Below are positions 1 to 7,170 of a stretch of DNA of 64,000 nt, one piece after another. Numbering within the stretch: the stretch's first letter is position 1; each line of letters starts with the position of its first letter. The position numbers and the translations under genes were made by a program. The DNA comes from Fumia sp045121595 (GTDB lineage Bacteria > Bacillota > Clostridia > Oscillospirales > Ruminococcaceae): positions 1-64,000 of the forward strand of contig JBGVGI010000027.1 of NCBI GenBank assembly GCA_045121595.1, in the 5' to 3' direction. The notes beneath the pieces were generated by a model that searched no databases, was not told the DNA's origin, and was given only the letters and a program-made list of their open reading frames with translations.

Positions 1-81
1 GTGACTTCAATGCAAAGCAAATATATTCGTTACAAAACTGTATACACCCAAATCATTAACTTTTTTGATGAAATAAAAGGC

Positions 82-120
82 AAAAGCCTACGATAATGCT
101 GACGCATATCGTAGGCTTTT
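82..120 (-). terminator. Rho-independent terminator of the PHP/metallophosphoesterase pair
   Basis: Perfect 14-base inverted repeat (82-95 with 107-120) around an 11-base loop. It lies about 60 bases past the stop of the minus-strand PHP gene. On the minus strand the stem ends in TTTT and is followed by a T-rich stretch. Bases 1-181 hold no gene I can support. Confidence 0.75.
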
Positions 121-181
121 AACATATTAGTTCGCAAATAAAGTAATGATTTGGGCGAATTATCCCTAAATGAAGCCGCCG

Positions 182-871
182 TTAGTTGGGTTCTTTTTCG
201 TTAACTTCAAATATATAGTCACCACTTTTTAAAATTTTGACAAGTTCCTTTTCGTCATTCGGCAAAACCTTAGTCTTTAAAGCCGAAATCCCTATGTGGT
301 GAAGTTTATGCACGTCAGCACCTATAGTTTTAATTTCAATATTGTTTTCATCTGCAAATTCAATAGCCTTTTCACAGTTTGAAGTCTGCTCGGGTTGTGT
401 GTTTACAGTCTCAACACCGTCTAAAAACATAAGCGGTAACGGTGAGTTTTCAGTCCTGAAAGGATGCGCCTGGATAAAGAGAAGCTCATCGTTATGAAAG
501 CTGTTATAAAAGTCTTTAAGGCTAATATCACGAAGCATTACAGTTTTACGCAAAAACTCCTCGTCAAGTCCGAAAATGAGGATATCGTTTATTCTGTCAA
601 GACAGTATTCTGCACCTAAAAGCACTTTCACCCCAAGTGATTCGCCAAGCTTTTTCGCCTCATAAAAATCGTTAAGGTAAAAGCTTACAGGGTCGTCTGC
701 GCGTTGATACTGTGCATATTTGTGGTCGTATAAGAAAAAGTGATTTGTTATCACCAAAACATCATACCCTTTTTTCTTTGCCTCGGTAACAAGCTCACGA
801 GGTGTAATGGTGGCACACCCCGAAACAGGTGATGTATGGGAATGAAGCTCAATTTTATACTTGTATTCCAT
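182..871 (-). CDS. PHP-domain metal-dependent phosphoesterase
   Basis: Protein of 229 residues with PHP-superfamily metal-ligand motifs: ELHSHTS at residues 8-14 (His10, His12), an ITNH segment near residue 41, QAHPF near 135 and ADVHKLHH near 190. Related proteins are histidinol-phosphate phosphatases or nucleoside-3',5'-bisphosphate phosphatases; length fits a stand-alone catalytic domain. The true substrate cannot be read from sequence. It starts directly after the stop codon of the metallophosphoesterase gene (TAG then ATG), so the two are surely cotranscribed and probably translationally coupled. Cytoplasmic: no signal peptide or membrane segment. Confidence 0.8.
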   Translation of the reverse strand: MEYKYKIELHSHTSPVSGCATITPRELVTEAKKKGYDVLVITNHFFLYDHKYAQYQRADDPVSFYLNDFYEAKKLGESLGVKVLLGAEYCLDRINDILIFGLDEEFLRKTVMLRDISLKDFYNSFHNDELLFIQAHPFRTENSPLPLMFLDGVETVNTQPEQTSNCEKAIEFADENNIEIKTIGADVHKLHHIGISALKTKVLPNDEKELVKILKSGDYIFEVNEKEPN

Positions 872-1675
872 CTAAATAACCTCGATTACTCTGGCATGAC
901 CGCGTCTTAATTCGCCCGTACAAATCTGGCGTTTGCCCGAATCTGAAAATCCGTCAAAATTAAGATGGACGTGCCCCGCTACGATACATTTGATTTTATC
1001 TTCTTTTAATATATAGTCAACGGCTTTCAGGGTATCTTCATTTGAAACCTGATCGTTATAATCTTTTTCGCTGTAGTTTTTATAATACTCTTCGGGAGGA
1101 TTTAACTGATAACCGCATTTTGCCCACTCTGCCATAAGTGTGTCAGCAAGTTTTGCCACGAAAAACGGCACGTGCATACAAAGGATAACAGGATATCCCT
1201 TTTTAACCTCGTTTTTTATAAACTCAAGTTGAGTTTTTGTAATCTCGTAATAGATATCCAGAAACGTTACAAAATTCACTCCGTTTACTATTTTCGAGTC
1301 ATACATAATGTTATTTTTATAGCATTCGCTCCATTTTTCTATAAAGTATTCTCGGTAGTTTTTATCACCTTCGTAAAGGTCGTCTATATCAGCACAAAAA
1401 TCGTGATTTCCGGGGACAAAAACAGAATTTTCAGGGAATTTTTCGAGTGCATAACGCTTGTTATCCTCCGAATAATAGATAAAATTATCCCCCGTGCAAA
1501 GCACCATCAGGTCATTTTCCTTTGCATATTCCATTGCTTTTTCGAAGTATTCCGTGTTTTGTGAAAAATTCTTTTCAGTTATTATATCCATATGAGGGTC
1601 AGAAACGTGTAAAAACTTAAAAGGCTTATCTATTCCCACTTCAATAACCGATTTTTCTATCTTAAGCTCGTACAT
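872..1675 (-). CDS. Calcineurin-like metallophosphoesterase
   Basis: Protein of 267 residues with the five metallophosphoesterase blocks in order: SDPH (Asp26, His28), GDN (Asp63), GNHD (residues 89-92), CMHVP (near 168) and GHVH (near 237-239). These bind a dinuclear metal centre that hydrolyses phosphomono- or diesters. Substrate unknown. It is the first gene of a two-gene minus-strand unit with the PHP protein, so both may act on the same class of phosphorylated metabolite; that is inference. ATG start is preceded by GAGGTGGTG. No signal peptide, so cytoplasmic. Confidence 0.85.
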   Translation of the reverse strand: MYELKIEKSVIEVGIDKPFKFLHVSDPHMDIITEKNFSQNTEYFEKAMEYAKENDLMVLCTGDNFIYYSEDNKRYALEKFPENSVFVPGNHDFCADIDDLYEGDKNYREYFIEKWSECYKNNIMYDSKIVNGVNFVTFLDIYYEITKTQLEFIKNEVKKGYPVILCMHVPFFVAKLADTLMAEWAKCGYQLNPPEEYYKNYSEKDYNDQVSNEDTLKAVDYILKEDKIKCIVAGHVHLNFDGFSDSGKRQICTGELRRGHARVIEVI

Positions 1676-1694
1676 TGTGCACCACCTCTATCGT

Positions 1695-1723
1695 ATTATA
1701 CTATACAAAAAATGTAATGTAAA
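1695..1723 (-). promoter_or_regulatory. Sigma-A-type promoter for the metallophosphoesterase-PHP unit
   Basis: On the minus strand TTTACA (1718-1723) and TATAAT (1695-1700) are separated by 17 bases, about 20 bases before the start codon at 1675. It diverges from the dsdA promoter. Confidence 0.7.
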
Positions 1724-1759
1724 CTACATTTTTTGCAAACAACATTGCGTTTTCTGAAA

Positions 1760-1788
1760 TTGACTTTTCTCCCTCTTAGTAGTAAAAT
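1760..1788 (+). promoter_or_regulatory. Sigma-A-type promoter for dsdA
   Basis: TTGACT (1760-1765), 17-base spacer, TAAAAT (1783-1788), followed by an AAAGGAGAG ribosome site before the ATG at 1809. Confidence 0.7.
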
Positions 1789-1808
1789 ATAAAAAAAGGA
1801 GAGATATT

Positions 1809-3080
1809 ATGTATTCAAAAGAAATGTTCTGGGTAAACCCCTTTAAGCTTCCGTTTGAAAGCGTTGACTCACTTTGTGAGCTTATAGTAAGTGACGAAGA
1901 TATCGCAGATGCCGAAGCAAGACTTAACCGTTTTGCTCCCTTTATTAAAAAATATTTCCCTGAAACGGAAGAAACAAACGGGCTTATCGAATCCCCTTTA
2001 AGAGAAATCCCCGCTATGAAAAAGGCACTTTGCAAAGACCTACCAGGCAAACTTTTCCTTAAAATGGACAGTCACCTTGCCGTTGCAGGGTCTGTCAAAG
2101 CAAGAGGCGGCATTTACGAGGTTTTAAAACACGCAGAAGACCTCTGCTTAAATGCAGGTCTTATCAAAACCACTGACAACTACGAAAGATTTCTGGATAA
2201 CGATATCCGAAATTTCTTGGGTGAACATACAATGCAGGTAGGCTCTACGGGTAACCTTGGTATGTCAATCGGCATTATGAGTGCGGCTTTAGGCTTTAAA
2301 GTAAAAATACATATGTCTGCTGACGCCAAACAGTGGAAAAAAGACCTTTTAAGAAGCAAGGGCGTTGAGGTTATAGAATACTCTGCCGACTACTCAAAAG
2401 CGGTAGCCGAAGGCAGAAAAAATTCCGACACAGACCCCAAAAGCCACTTTGTCGACGATGAAAAATCAATTGATTTGTTTATAGGCTACGCTACTGCGGC
2501 AAAACGCCTGAAAGCTCAACTCGATGAACAAAATATCACGGTGGATGAAAGCCATCCCCTTTTCGTTTACATCCCCGCAGGTGTCGGCGGTGCACCGGGT
2601 GGCATCAGCTACGGGCTTAAACGCATCTTTAAAGACAACGTTCATTGTTTCTTTGTTGAAACTACCACCTGCCCTTCGGTTCTTATCGGTATCGATAGCG
2701 GTAAATACGAAAAAGCAAAGGTTCAGGACTACGGAATTTCGGGCAAAACCGAAGCCGACGGCCTTGCATGTGCAAGTCCCTCAGGTCTTGTAACAAGGTT
2801 TATGAAACCCATCATTTCGGGTGAATTCACGTTAGACGATTATAAGCTTTACGATTATTTACGTCTTTTATATTCTTCCGAAAATATCCGCATCGAGCCT
2901 TCAAGCTGTGCAGCATTCGAAGGCCCTGCATCGATTTTAAAATACCCTCAGTCGGAAGACTATCTTAAAAACATCCCCCTTGAAAACGCAACCCATATCT
3001 CCTGGGCAACGGGTGGCAGAATGATCCCCGACGAAATCTACGAAGAATATCTCAATACACATATACAGGTGTTGATATGA
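1809..3080 (+). CDS. dsdA: D-serine ammonia-lyase (D-serine dehydratase)
   Basis: PLP enzyme that converts D-serine to pyruvate and ammonia. The protein has 423 residues, slightly shorter than the E. coli enzyme (about 440). The PLP-lysine block SVKARGG is at residues 95-101 (Lys97 is the expected Schiff-base lysine), followed by the phosphate-binding GSTGNLGMS and a C-terminal WATGG block. The N-terminal segment matches the DsdA family rather than threonine deaminases. Its TGA stop overlaps the ATG of the following RAYT gene (ATGA). An L-serine dehydratase lies 1.6 kb downstream, so this region handles both serine enantiomers. It has its own promoter and an AAAGGAGAG ribosome site. Cytoplasmic. 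Confidence 0.93.
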   Translation: MYSKEMFWVNPFKLPFESVDSLCELIVSDEDIADAEARLNRFAPFIKKYFPETEETNGLIESPLREIPAMKKALCKDLPGKLFLKMDSHLAVAGSVKARGGIYEVLKHAEDLCLNAGLIKTTDNYERFLDNDIRNFLGEHTMQVGSTGNLGMSIGIMSAALGFKVKIHMSADAKQWKKDLLRSKGVEVIEYSADYSKAVAEGRKNSDTDPKSHFVDDEKSIDLFIGYATAAKRLKAQLDEQNITVDESHPLFVYIPAGVGGAPGGISYGLKRIFKDNVHCFFVETTTCPSVLIGIDSGKYEKAKVQDYGISGKTEADGLACASPSGLVTRFMKPIISGEFTLDDYKLYDYLRLLYSSENIRIEPSSCAAFEGPASILKYPQSEDYLKNIPLENATHISWATGGRMIPDEIYEEYLNTHIQVLI

Positions 3081-3544
3081 CATCGTTACCAAAGCGAAAA
3101 CAACTTCGCATAAAAGATTTTGATTATTCCGATGCAGGTGCATATTTCGTCACCATCTGCACGTCAGACAGACGCAAAGTTTTCTGGTCTGATTGTAGGG
3201 GCGAACTGTGTTCGCCCGAAAATCTGCCATTATCGGAAACAGGACTAATCGTAAACAAAGAAATTTCAAAACTTGAATTTATTTATAACAATGTCAATGT
3301 GGATAAATATTGCATTATGCCTGATCATATTCATTTGATTTTACGAATCGAATCTGAAGAAAACGGGCGAACACAGTTCGCCCCTACATTATCACGTATA
3401 ATCAAACAATTCAAAGGGGCAATAACCAAGCAAATTGGCAAATCTGTCTGGCAAAGATCATTTTATGACCACAAAATCAGAAACCACGAAGATTATCTGG
3501 AAATATGGGAATATATAGAAAATAACCCCTGTAAATATCTGTAA
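3077..3544 (+). CDS. REP-associated tyrosine transposase (RAYT, Y1/HUH), copy A
   Basis: Protein of 155 residues of the TnpA_REP/IS200-like Y1 family. The HUH metal motif is MPDHIHLIL (His84, His86); the C-terminal half carries KQFKG, SFYDH (Tyr130 is a candidate nucleophile) and a YIENNP ending. RAYTs are single-copy transposase relatives that process REP palindromes. Its ATG overlaps the dsdA stop codon. Strikingly, the gene contains two copies of a 25-base palindromic sequence in inverted orientation (3194-3218 and 3364-3388), which encode RGELCSPE and NGRTQFAP. A second copy lies at 7171-7641 with about 80% protein identity by eye. No IS ends or target duplications were recognised. Confidence 0.88.
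   Translation: MTSLPKRKQLRIKDFDYSDAGAYFVTICTSDRRKVFWSDCRGELCSPENLPLSETGLIVNKEISKLEFIYNNVNVDKYCIMPDHIHLILRIESEENGRTQFAPTLSRIIKQFKGAITKQIGKSVWQRSFYDHKIRNHEDYLEIWEYIENNPCKYL
3194..3218 (+). repeat. REP-like palindrome inside RAYT copy A (first)
   Basis: TGTAGGGG head followed by an 8-base stem (3199-3206 with 3210-3217) and a TGT loop. The 25-mer is identical to 7506-7530 read on the minus strand and is the reverse complement of 3364-3388. Confidence 0.85.
3364..3388 (-). repeat. REP-like palindrome inside RAYT copy A (second, inverted)
   Basis: Exact reverse complement of 3194-3218: stem arms 3365-3372 and 3376-3383, ACA loop, CTACA tail. Together the two form an inverted pair about 145 bases apart, the arrangement called BIME in enterobacteria. 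Confidence 0.85.
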
Positions 3545-3574
3545 AAAGGCTTGATCAAATTGGTCGGGCCTTTT
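3544..3574 (+). terminator. Terminator after dsdA-RAYT
   Basis: Stem of 14 pairs (3544-3557 with 3561-3574) including three G-T pairs, AAT loop, ending in TTTT. It resembles the hairpins at 4471-4500 and 5914-5943. Confidence 0.65.
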
Positions 3575-3580
3575 AAACTG

Positions 3581-3609
3581 TTTACATTAACTAAATAATA
3601 TGGTACAAT
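3581..3609 (+). promoter_or_regulatory. Promoter of the TIM-barrel isomerase gene
   Basis: TTTACA (3581-3586), 17-base spacer, TACAAT (3604-3609). The -10 box overlaps an ATG at 3608, which argues that this ATG is not the start codon and that the ATG at 3626 is. Confidence 0.65.
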
Positions 3610-3625
3610 GAACAAGGTGATTTTA

Positions 3626-4468
3626 ATGTACAAACAAAAAATAGGTTTTTCAGTCGGTAACGATTACAGTATCCCCACCGCTGAAGTGGTAAAGATGTTA
3701 AAACAAATCGGTTTTGATGCTATATCTCCCGTTTACACAGACGACGATACCTTGTTGAAAATTGTAAACTCTGCAAATGAATGCGGTTTAGAGCTTCAGT
3801 CACTTCACGCACCTTTTTACAAAACGGCAGATTTATGGAGTGATGACGAAAGCGTTTCTTCCCCTGCTAAAAATGAAATACTTGATTCCTTAAAGGCTTG
3901 TGTTAAATTTAATATCCCCGTTTTGGTTATGCATACCTGGATAGGCTTTGAATATGAATTTGATTCAAACTCATTAAACTATAAAAACTTTGATGAAATT
4001 GTAGCCTATGCCCGGAAAAATAACATAAAAATTGCATTTGAAAACACCGAAGGAGAAGAATATCTCTTTGCATTGATGGAACATTTTAAAGACAATGACA
4101 CAGTAGGTTTCTGCTGGGATTCGGGACACGAAATGTGTTATAATCATTCCGAAGATCTGCTTAAAAAATACGGTGACCGCCTTATTATGACGCATTTAAA
4201 CGATAACCTCGGTATTGGCCGTTTTGACGGCAGAATTAAACCCACAGACGACTTGCATCTGCTCCCCTACGATGGCATTGCCGACTGGGATTATAACGTA
4301 AATCGTCTTAAAAACTCAAATCCTCTCACAATACTGAATTTTGAACTTAAAATCCGTTCCATTCAAGGCCGCCACGAAAACGACGTTTACGGTGCGATGA
4401 GCCTTGAGCATTACTTCACCGAAGCTTATAAAAGAGCTTGTAAAATCGCATACCGATATTCAAGATAA
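3626..4468 (+). CDS. Sugar phosphate isomerase/epimerase (AP endonuclease 2-like TIM barrel)
   Basis: Protein of 280 residues of the xylose-isomerase-like TIM-barrel superfamily: IGFSVGNDY at the N terminus, SLHAPFYK near residue 60, AFENTEGEEY near 138, FCWDSGHEMCYN near 165 and MTHLNDN near 190. Glu, Asp and His in these blocks are the usual divalent-metal ligands. Substrate unknown; relatives isomerise or epimerise ketoses and inositol derivatives. Start chosen at 3626 because AAGGTGA sits six bases before it, while an upstream in-frame ATG at 3608 lies within the -10 box and has no ribosome site. Monocistronic, bounded by terminators on both sides. Confidence 0.75.
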   Translation: MYKQKIGFSVGNDYSIPTAEVVKMLKQIGFDAISPVYTDDDTLLKIVNSANECGLELQSLHAPFYKTADLWSDDESVSSPAKNEILDSLKACVKFNIPVLVMHTWIGFEYEFDSNSLNYKNFDEIVAYARKNNIKIAFENTEGEEYLFALMEHFKDNDTVGFCWDSGHEMCYNHSEDLLKKYGDRLIMTHLNDNLGIGRFDGRIKPTDDLHLLPYDGIADWDYNVNRLKNSNPLTILNFELKIRSIQGRHENDVYGAMSLEHYFTEAYKRACKIAYRYSR

Positions 4469-4470
4469 TA

Positions 4471-4500
4471 AAAAGGCTTGACCAATCTGGTCAGGCCTTT
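4471..4500. terminator. Bidirectional terminator of the TIM-barrel gene
   Basis: Near-perfect stem (AAAGGCTTGACCA with TGGTCAGGCCTTT, one G-T pair) and short loop. T-rich on both sides, so it can also serve the truncated spoVAC copy reading the other way. Confidence 0.75.
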
Positions 4501-4615
4501 ATTTAATCACCCAATAAATAACCCCATAAACCACACTTGCCACTGTTCCGTAGACGATAACAGGCCCTGCGATTATGAACATCTTCGCCCCCGTTCCTAA
4601 AATAAAGCCTTCTGC
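4499..4615 (-). pseudogene. 3' remnant of a duplicated spoVAC
   Basis: Reverse translation of 4499-4615 gives AEGFILGTGAKMFIIAGPV followed by IVYGTVASVVYGVIYWVIK and a stop, nearly identical to the last 37 residues of the intact SpoVAC at 6001-6444. Homology stops abruptly at about 4615, and no start codon or ribosome site precedes it on the minus strand. Both copies lie just beyond similar AAGGCTTGACC-type hairpins, so the duplicated block probably included the terminator. The L-serine dehydratase gene lies between remnant and full copy. Confidence 0.8.
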
Positions 4616-4651
4616 TTGTGGTCAAGTAGGACCCATTAGTTTTAAAAAATA

Positions 4652-4680
4652 TTTACATCGAGTTGACGGTGTGGTATAAT
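4652..4680 (+). promoter_or_regulatory. Promoter of the L-serine dehydratase gene
   Basis: TTTACA (4652-4657), 17-base spacer, TATAAT (4675-4680), 22 bases before the ATG at 4703; GTGAGG ribosome site between. Confidence 0.7.
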
Positions 4681-4702
4681 GCAATAAAGTGAGGTATAAA
4701 AA

Positions 4703-5905
4703 ATGAAATCTATAAAAAGTTTATATAAAATAGGCTTGGGACCTTCAAGTTCTCACACTATGGGGCCTTCATTTGCTGCAACTGATTTTTTAAATATATA
4801 TCCACAGGCAGATTTTATTAAAGTGACATTGTTCGGTTCTCTTTCTAAGACAGGAAAAGGTCACGGCACAGATAGAGCAATTTCAGAAACCCTACGAAAG
4901 GTCGAACATCAAATAGTTTTTGATTACGAAACCGAAACTACCGTTCACCCTAACACATTAGAATTTATTGCTTTTAATAACAATATCGAGTTGGGTAGAA
5001 AATTTTATTACAGTATTGGCGGTGGTGAAATAAAAACCGATAACTCCGTATCTTGCAATGAAAAAGAGGTTTATTTCCAAAATAAATTCAGTGAAATTGC
5101 AAGCACTTGTAAATCTCAAAACATTCGCCTTTCCGACTACGTTTTTCAAAATGAAGACACGGACATTAAACCATATTTGATGGCAGTTTGGAAAACAATG
5201 CAAAATGCGATAAACGAGGGACTTAGCAAAAGCGGTACACTCCCTGGTGGTCTTTCTGTCGAGCGAAAAGCACAATTTTTGTTTAATCAAAAACACATAG
5301 ACGAAAGTCCGCAAACAAGAGAAAACAGATTGGTTTGCTCTTACGCATTTGCGGTCAGTGAACAAAATGCAGATTGTGGTATCATTGTTACTGCACCCAC
5401 CTGCGGCTCTTGTGGAGTATTGCCTGCGGTTTTAAAATATATGCAAGACAAAAACAACTTCACTGATGAAGATATTATACGTGCTCTTGCTGTTGCAGGA
5501 CTTGTAGGAAACATTGTCGCCACTAACGCGTCTATAAGTGGCGCAGAATGTGGCTGTCAGGCCGAAATTGGTACTGCTTGCAGTATGGCGGCTGCTGCGT
5601 TATGTGAACTATTTGAAATGGGAATAGACCAAATTGAATATGCAGCCGAAGTGGCGATGGAGCATCATTTGGGTCTTACTTGTGACCCTGTTTACGGTCT
5701 TGTTCAAATTCCATGTATTGAACGAAATGCTGTTGCTGCAATGCGCGCAATTAATGCACTAAGCCTTGCAAATTTTTTGTTTGCAAGCAGAAAAGTGTCT
5801 TTTGATGTAGTTGTTGAAACTATGTATCAAACAGGCAAGGACCTATCCCATCTTTACCGAGAGACATCAGAGGGCGGTCTTGCAAAACTGTATACGAGTA
5901 AATAA
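4703..5905 (+). CDS. sdaA: L-serine ammonia-lyase, iron-sulfur type, single chain
   Basis: Converts L-serine to pyruvate and ammonia using an oxygen-sensitive [4Fe-4S] cluster. The 400-residue chain fuses the beta-type domain (GPSSSHTMGP at residues 13-22) to the alpha-type catalytic domain (APTCGSCG, then GAECGCQAEIG near 280, and CDPVYGLVQIPC near 330); the cysteines in these blocks are the expected cluster ligands. It is shorter than E. coli SdaA (454) because the middle is compact. Own promoter and terminator, so monocistronic. With dsdA nearby, the region channels both serine enantiomers to pyruvate, as expected for an amino-acid-fermenting anaerobe. Its codon usage does not obviously differ from neighbours. 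Confidence 0.9.
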   Translation: MKSIKSLYKIGLGPSSSHTMGPSFAATDFLNIYPQADFIKVTLFGSLSKTGKGHGTDRAISETLRKVEHQIVFDYETETTVHPNTLEFIAFNNNIELGRKFYYSIGGGEIKTDNSVSCNEKEVYFQNKFSEIASTCKSQNIRLSDYVFQNEDTDIKPYLMAVWKTMQNAINEGLSKSGTLPGGLSVERKAQFLFNQKHIDESPQTRENRLVCSYAFAVSEQNADCGIIVTAPTCGSCGVLPAVLKYMQDKNNFTDEDIIRALAVAGLVGNIVATNASISGAECGCQAEIGTACSMAAAALCELFEMGIDQIEYAAEVAMEHHLGLTCDPVYGLVQIPCIERNAVAAMRAINALSLANFLFASRKVSFDVVVETMYQTGKDLSHLYRETSEGGLAKLYTSK

Positions 5906-5913
5906 AATTGAGA

Positions 5914-5943
5914 AGGCTTAACCTGCAGGTCAAGCCTTTTTTT
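5914..5943 (+). terminator. Terminator of the L-serine dehydratase gene
   Basis: Stem 5914-5923 with 5928-5937 (one mismatch), TGCA loop, then seven T. Same core sequence family as 3544-3574 and 4471-4500. Confidence 0.75.
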
Positions 5944-5999
5944 GTGTAGGGGACGCCTTTTCCGTTCCGCATTCAGAATGCATAAATGCATTCACTACT
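5944..5999. repeat. Intergenic palindromic element between terminator and spoVAC
   Basis: Begins GTGTAGGGG, like the head of the RAYT-associated REP, and ends in a perfect 8-base inverted repeat (GAATGCAT at 5976-5983, ATGCATTC at 5986-5993). In the spoVAC remnant at 4499 the terminator abuts the stop codon directly, so this element looks like an insertion specific to the 6.0-kb copy. Identity as a repeat family is inference. Confidence 0.4.
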
Positions 6000-6000
6000 A

Positions 6001-6444
6001 TTATAACAATGTCGTTATCCAATAAATAATCCCGTATATCACCGATGCTACTGTTCCATACACAATCACAGGCCCTGCGATGATAAACATCTTCGCCCCA
6101 GTTCCTAAAATAAAGCCTTCCGATTTAAACTCAAGTGCAGGTGATACTACCGCATTTGCAAATCCCGTTATCGGTACTAACGTCCCTGCCCCTGCGTGTT
6201 TTGCGATTTTATCGTAAACTCCCAGTCCCGTTAAAACGGCACTTATCAAAACAAGAGTAATGGAAGCTAAAGAAGATGCCTTTTCGGTATCAAGTCCAAG
6301 ATACCCGTACAAATTTATAAACACCTGCCCCAACGTGCAGATAAGTCCACCGATTAAAAAAGCCATTGGAATGGTAAAATAACTTTTCGTAGGCGGAGAA
6401 GCTTTTTTGACAAGTTCGGAATACTCCTTTTTTGAAATTTTCAT
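6001..6444 (-). CDS. spoVAC: Stage V sporulation protein AC (SpoVA channel subunit)
   Basis: Integral membrane protein of 147 residues. SpoVA proteins move dipicolinic acid into the forespore and release it at germination. Family blocks seen: an N-terminal EYSELVKKASP-type preamble (which separates SpoVAC from SpoVAE), FLIGGLICTLGQ near 30, GLGVYDKIAKHAGAGT near 73-88, VPITGFANA and ALEFKSEGFILG. About four membrane segments. It stands alone: no spoVAD or spoVAE is next to it, unlike the usual operon. GAGGTGAAATT precedes the ATG. A truncated second copy lies at 4499-4615. Confidence 0.88.
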   Translation of the reverse strand: MKISKKEYSELVKKASPPTKSYFTIPMAFLIGGLICTLGQVFINLYGYLGLDTEKASSLASITLVLISAVLTGLGVYDKIAKHAGAGTLVPITGFANAVVSPALEFKSEGFILGTGAKMFIIAGPVIVYGTVASVIYGIIYWITTLL

Positions 6445-6465
6445 AATTTCACCTCAAATTAATTA

Positions 6466-6494
6466 TTGACTTAATTTTCAAAATTATATATAAT
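6466..6494 (+). promoter_or_regulatory. Promoter of rubrerythrin
   Basis: TTGACT (6466-6471), 17-base spacer, TATAAT (6489-6494): a strong sigma-A promoter. A 10-base perfect palindrome GTAATATTAC at 6515-6524 lies in the expected 5' leader and could be an operator; a PerR role would be expected for this gene family but the sequence is not a clear PerR box. Confidence 0.75.
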
Positions 6495-6553
6495 GAATTT
6501 AAAGTAATTTTTTGGTAATATTACTATTATATCTTATTAAGGAGGATTTCACT

Positions 6554-7090
6554 ATGGAACTCAAAGGTTCAAGAACCGAAGCTAATTTGATGGCTGCTTT
6601 TGCCGGTGAATCTCAGGCAAGAAACAAGTACACATATTACGCTTCCAAAGCTAAAAAGGAAGGCTACGTGCAGATTGCAGCACTCTTTGAAGAAACTGCA
6701 AACAACGAAAAGGAACATGCAAAAATCTGGTTTAAACTTCTCCACGATGGTATGCCCGACACAGCAACTAACTTAAAAGATGCTGCTGCAGGTGAAAACT
6801 ACGAATGGACAGATATGTACGCTAATTTTGCAAAAGAAGCAAAAGAAGAAGGCTTTGACCACATCGCATTCCTCTTTGAAGAAGTTGCAAAAATCGAAAA
6901 AGAGCACGAAGAAAGATATCTTAAACTTCTTGCTAACGTTGAAAACGGTCTTGTATTCTCAAGAGACGGCGACACAATCTGGAAATGTTCAAACTGCGGT
7001 CACATCGTTATCGGCAAAAAAGCTCCCGAAATGTGCCCCGTTTGCTCACACCCCAAAGCATACTTCGAAATCAAAGCAGAAAACTATTAA
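6554..7090 (+). CDS. rbr: Rubrerythrin
   Basis: Peroxide-reducing non-haem iron protein of strict anaerobes. The 178-residue protein has an N-terminal ferritin-like four-helix domain with two diiron half-sites (FAGESQARNKY near residue 15, EETANNEKEHA near 45, and EEVAKIEKEHEERY near 115) and a C-terminal rubredoxin-like domain with two CxxC pairs (CSNCG near 146 and CPVCS near 162). Start at 6554 is set by AAGGAGG eight bases upstream; an upstream in-frame codon at 6512 lacks a site. Strong promoter and a long perfect terminator suggest high expression. Divergent from spoVAC. Confidence 0.95.
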   Translation: MELKGSRTEANLMAAFAGESQARNKYTYYASKAKKEGYVQIAALFEETANNEKEHAKIWFKLLHDGMPDTATNLKDAAAGENYEWTDMYANFAKEAKEEGFDHIAFLFEEVAKIEKEHEERYLKLLANVENGLVFSRDGDTIWKCSNCGHIVIGKKAPEMCPVCSHPKAYFEIKAENY

Positions 7091-7100
7091 TAAACGCACA

Positions 7101-7137
7101 AACCTCTCTGTAAAGAATTTTGCTTTACAGAGAGGTT
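7101..7137 (+). terminator. Terminator of rubrerythrin
   Basis: Perfect 15-base stem (7101-7115 with 7123-7137) followed by TTTTCTTTGTTTT. Confidence 0.9.
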
Positions 7138-7170
7138 TTCTTTGTTTTATCGATAAAATCTTGTATAACA

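Noticed and set aside
1..96. Short open frame at the left edge ending at 96
   Set aside because: It runs into the terminator stem, has no recognisable protein similarity, and another frame is equally possible; cannot be supported as the tail of a gene.
6515..6524. PerR box before rubrerythrin
   Set aside because: A palindrome GTAATATTAC is present, but it does not match the PerR consensus well; kept only as a remark.
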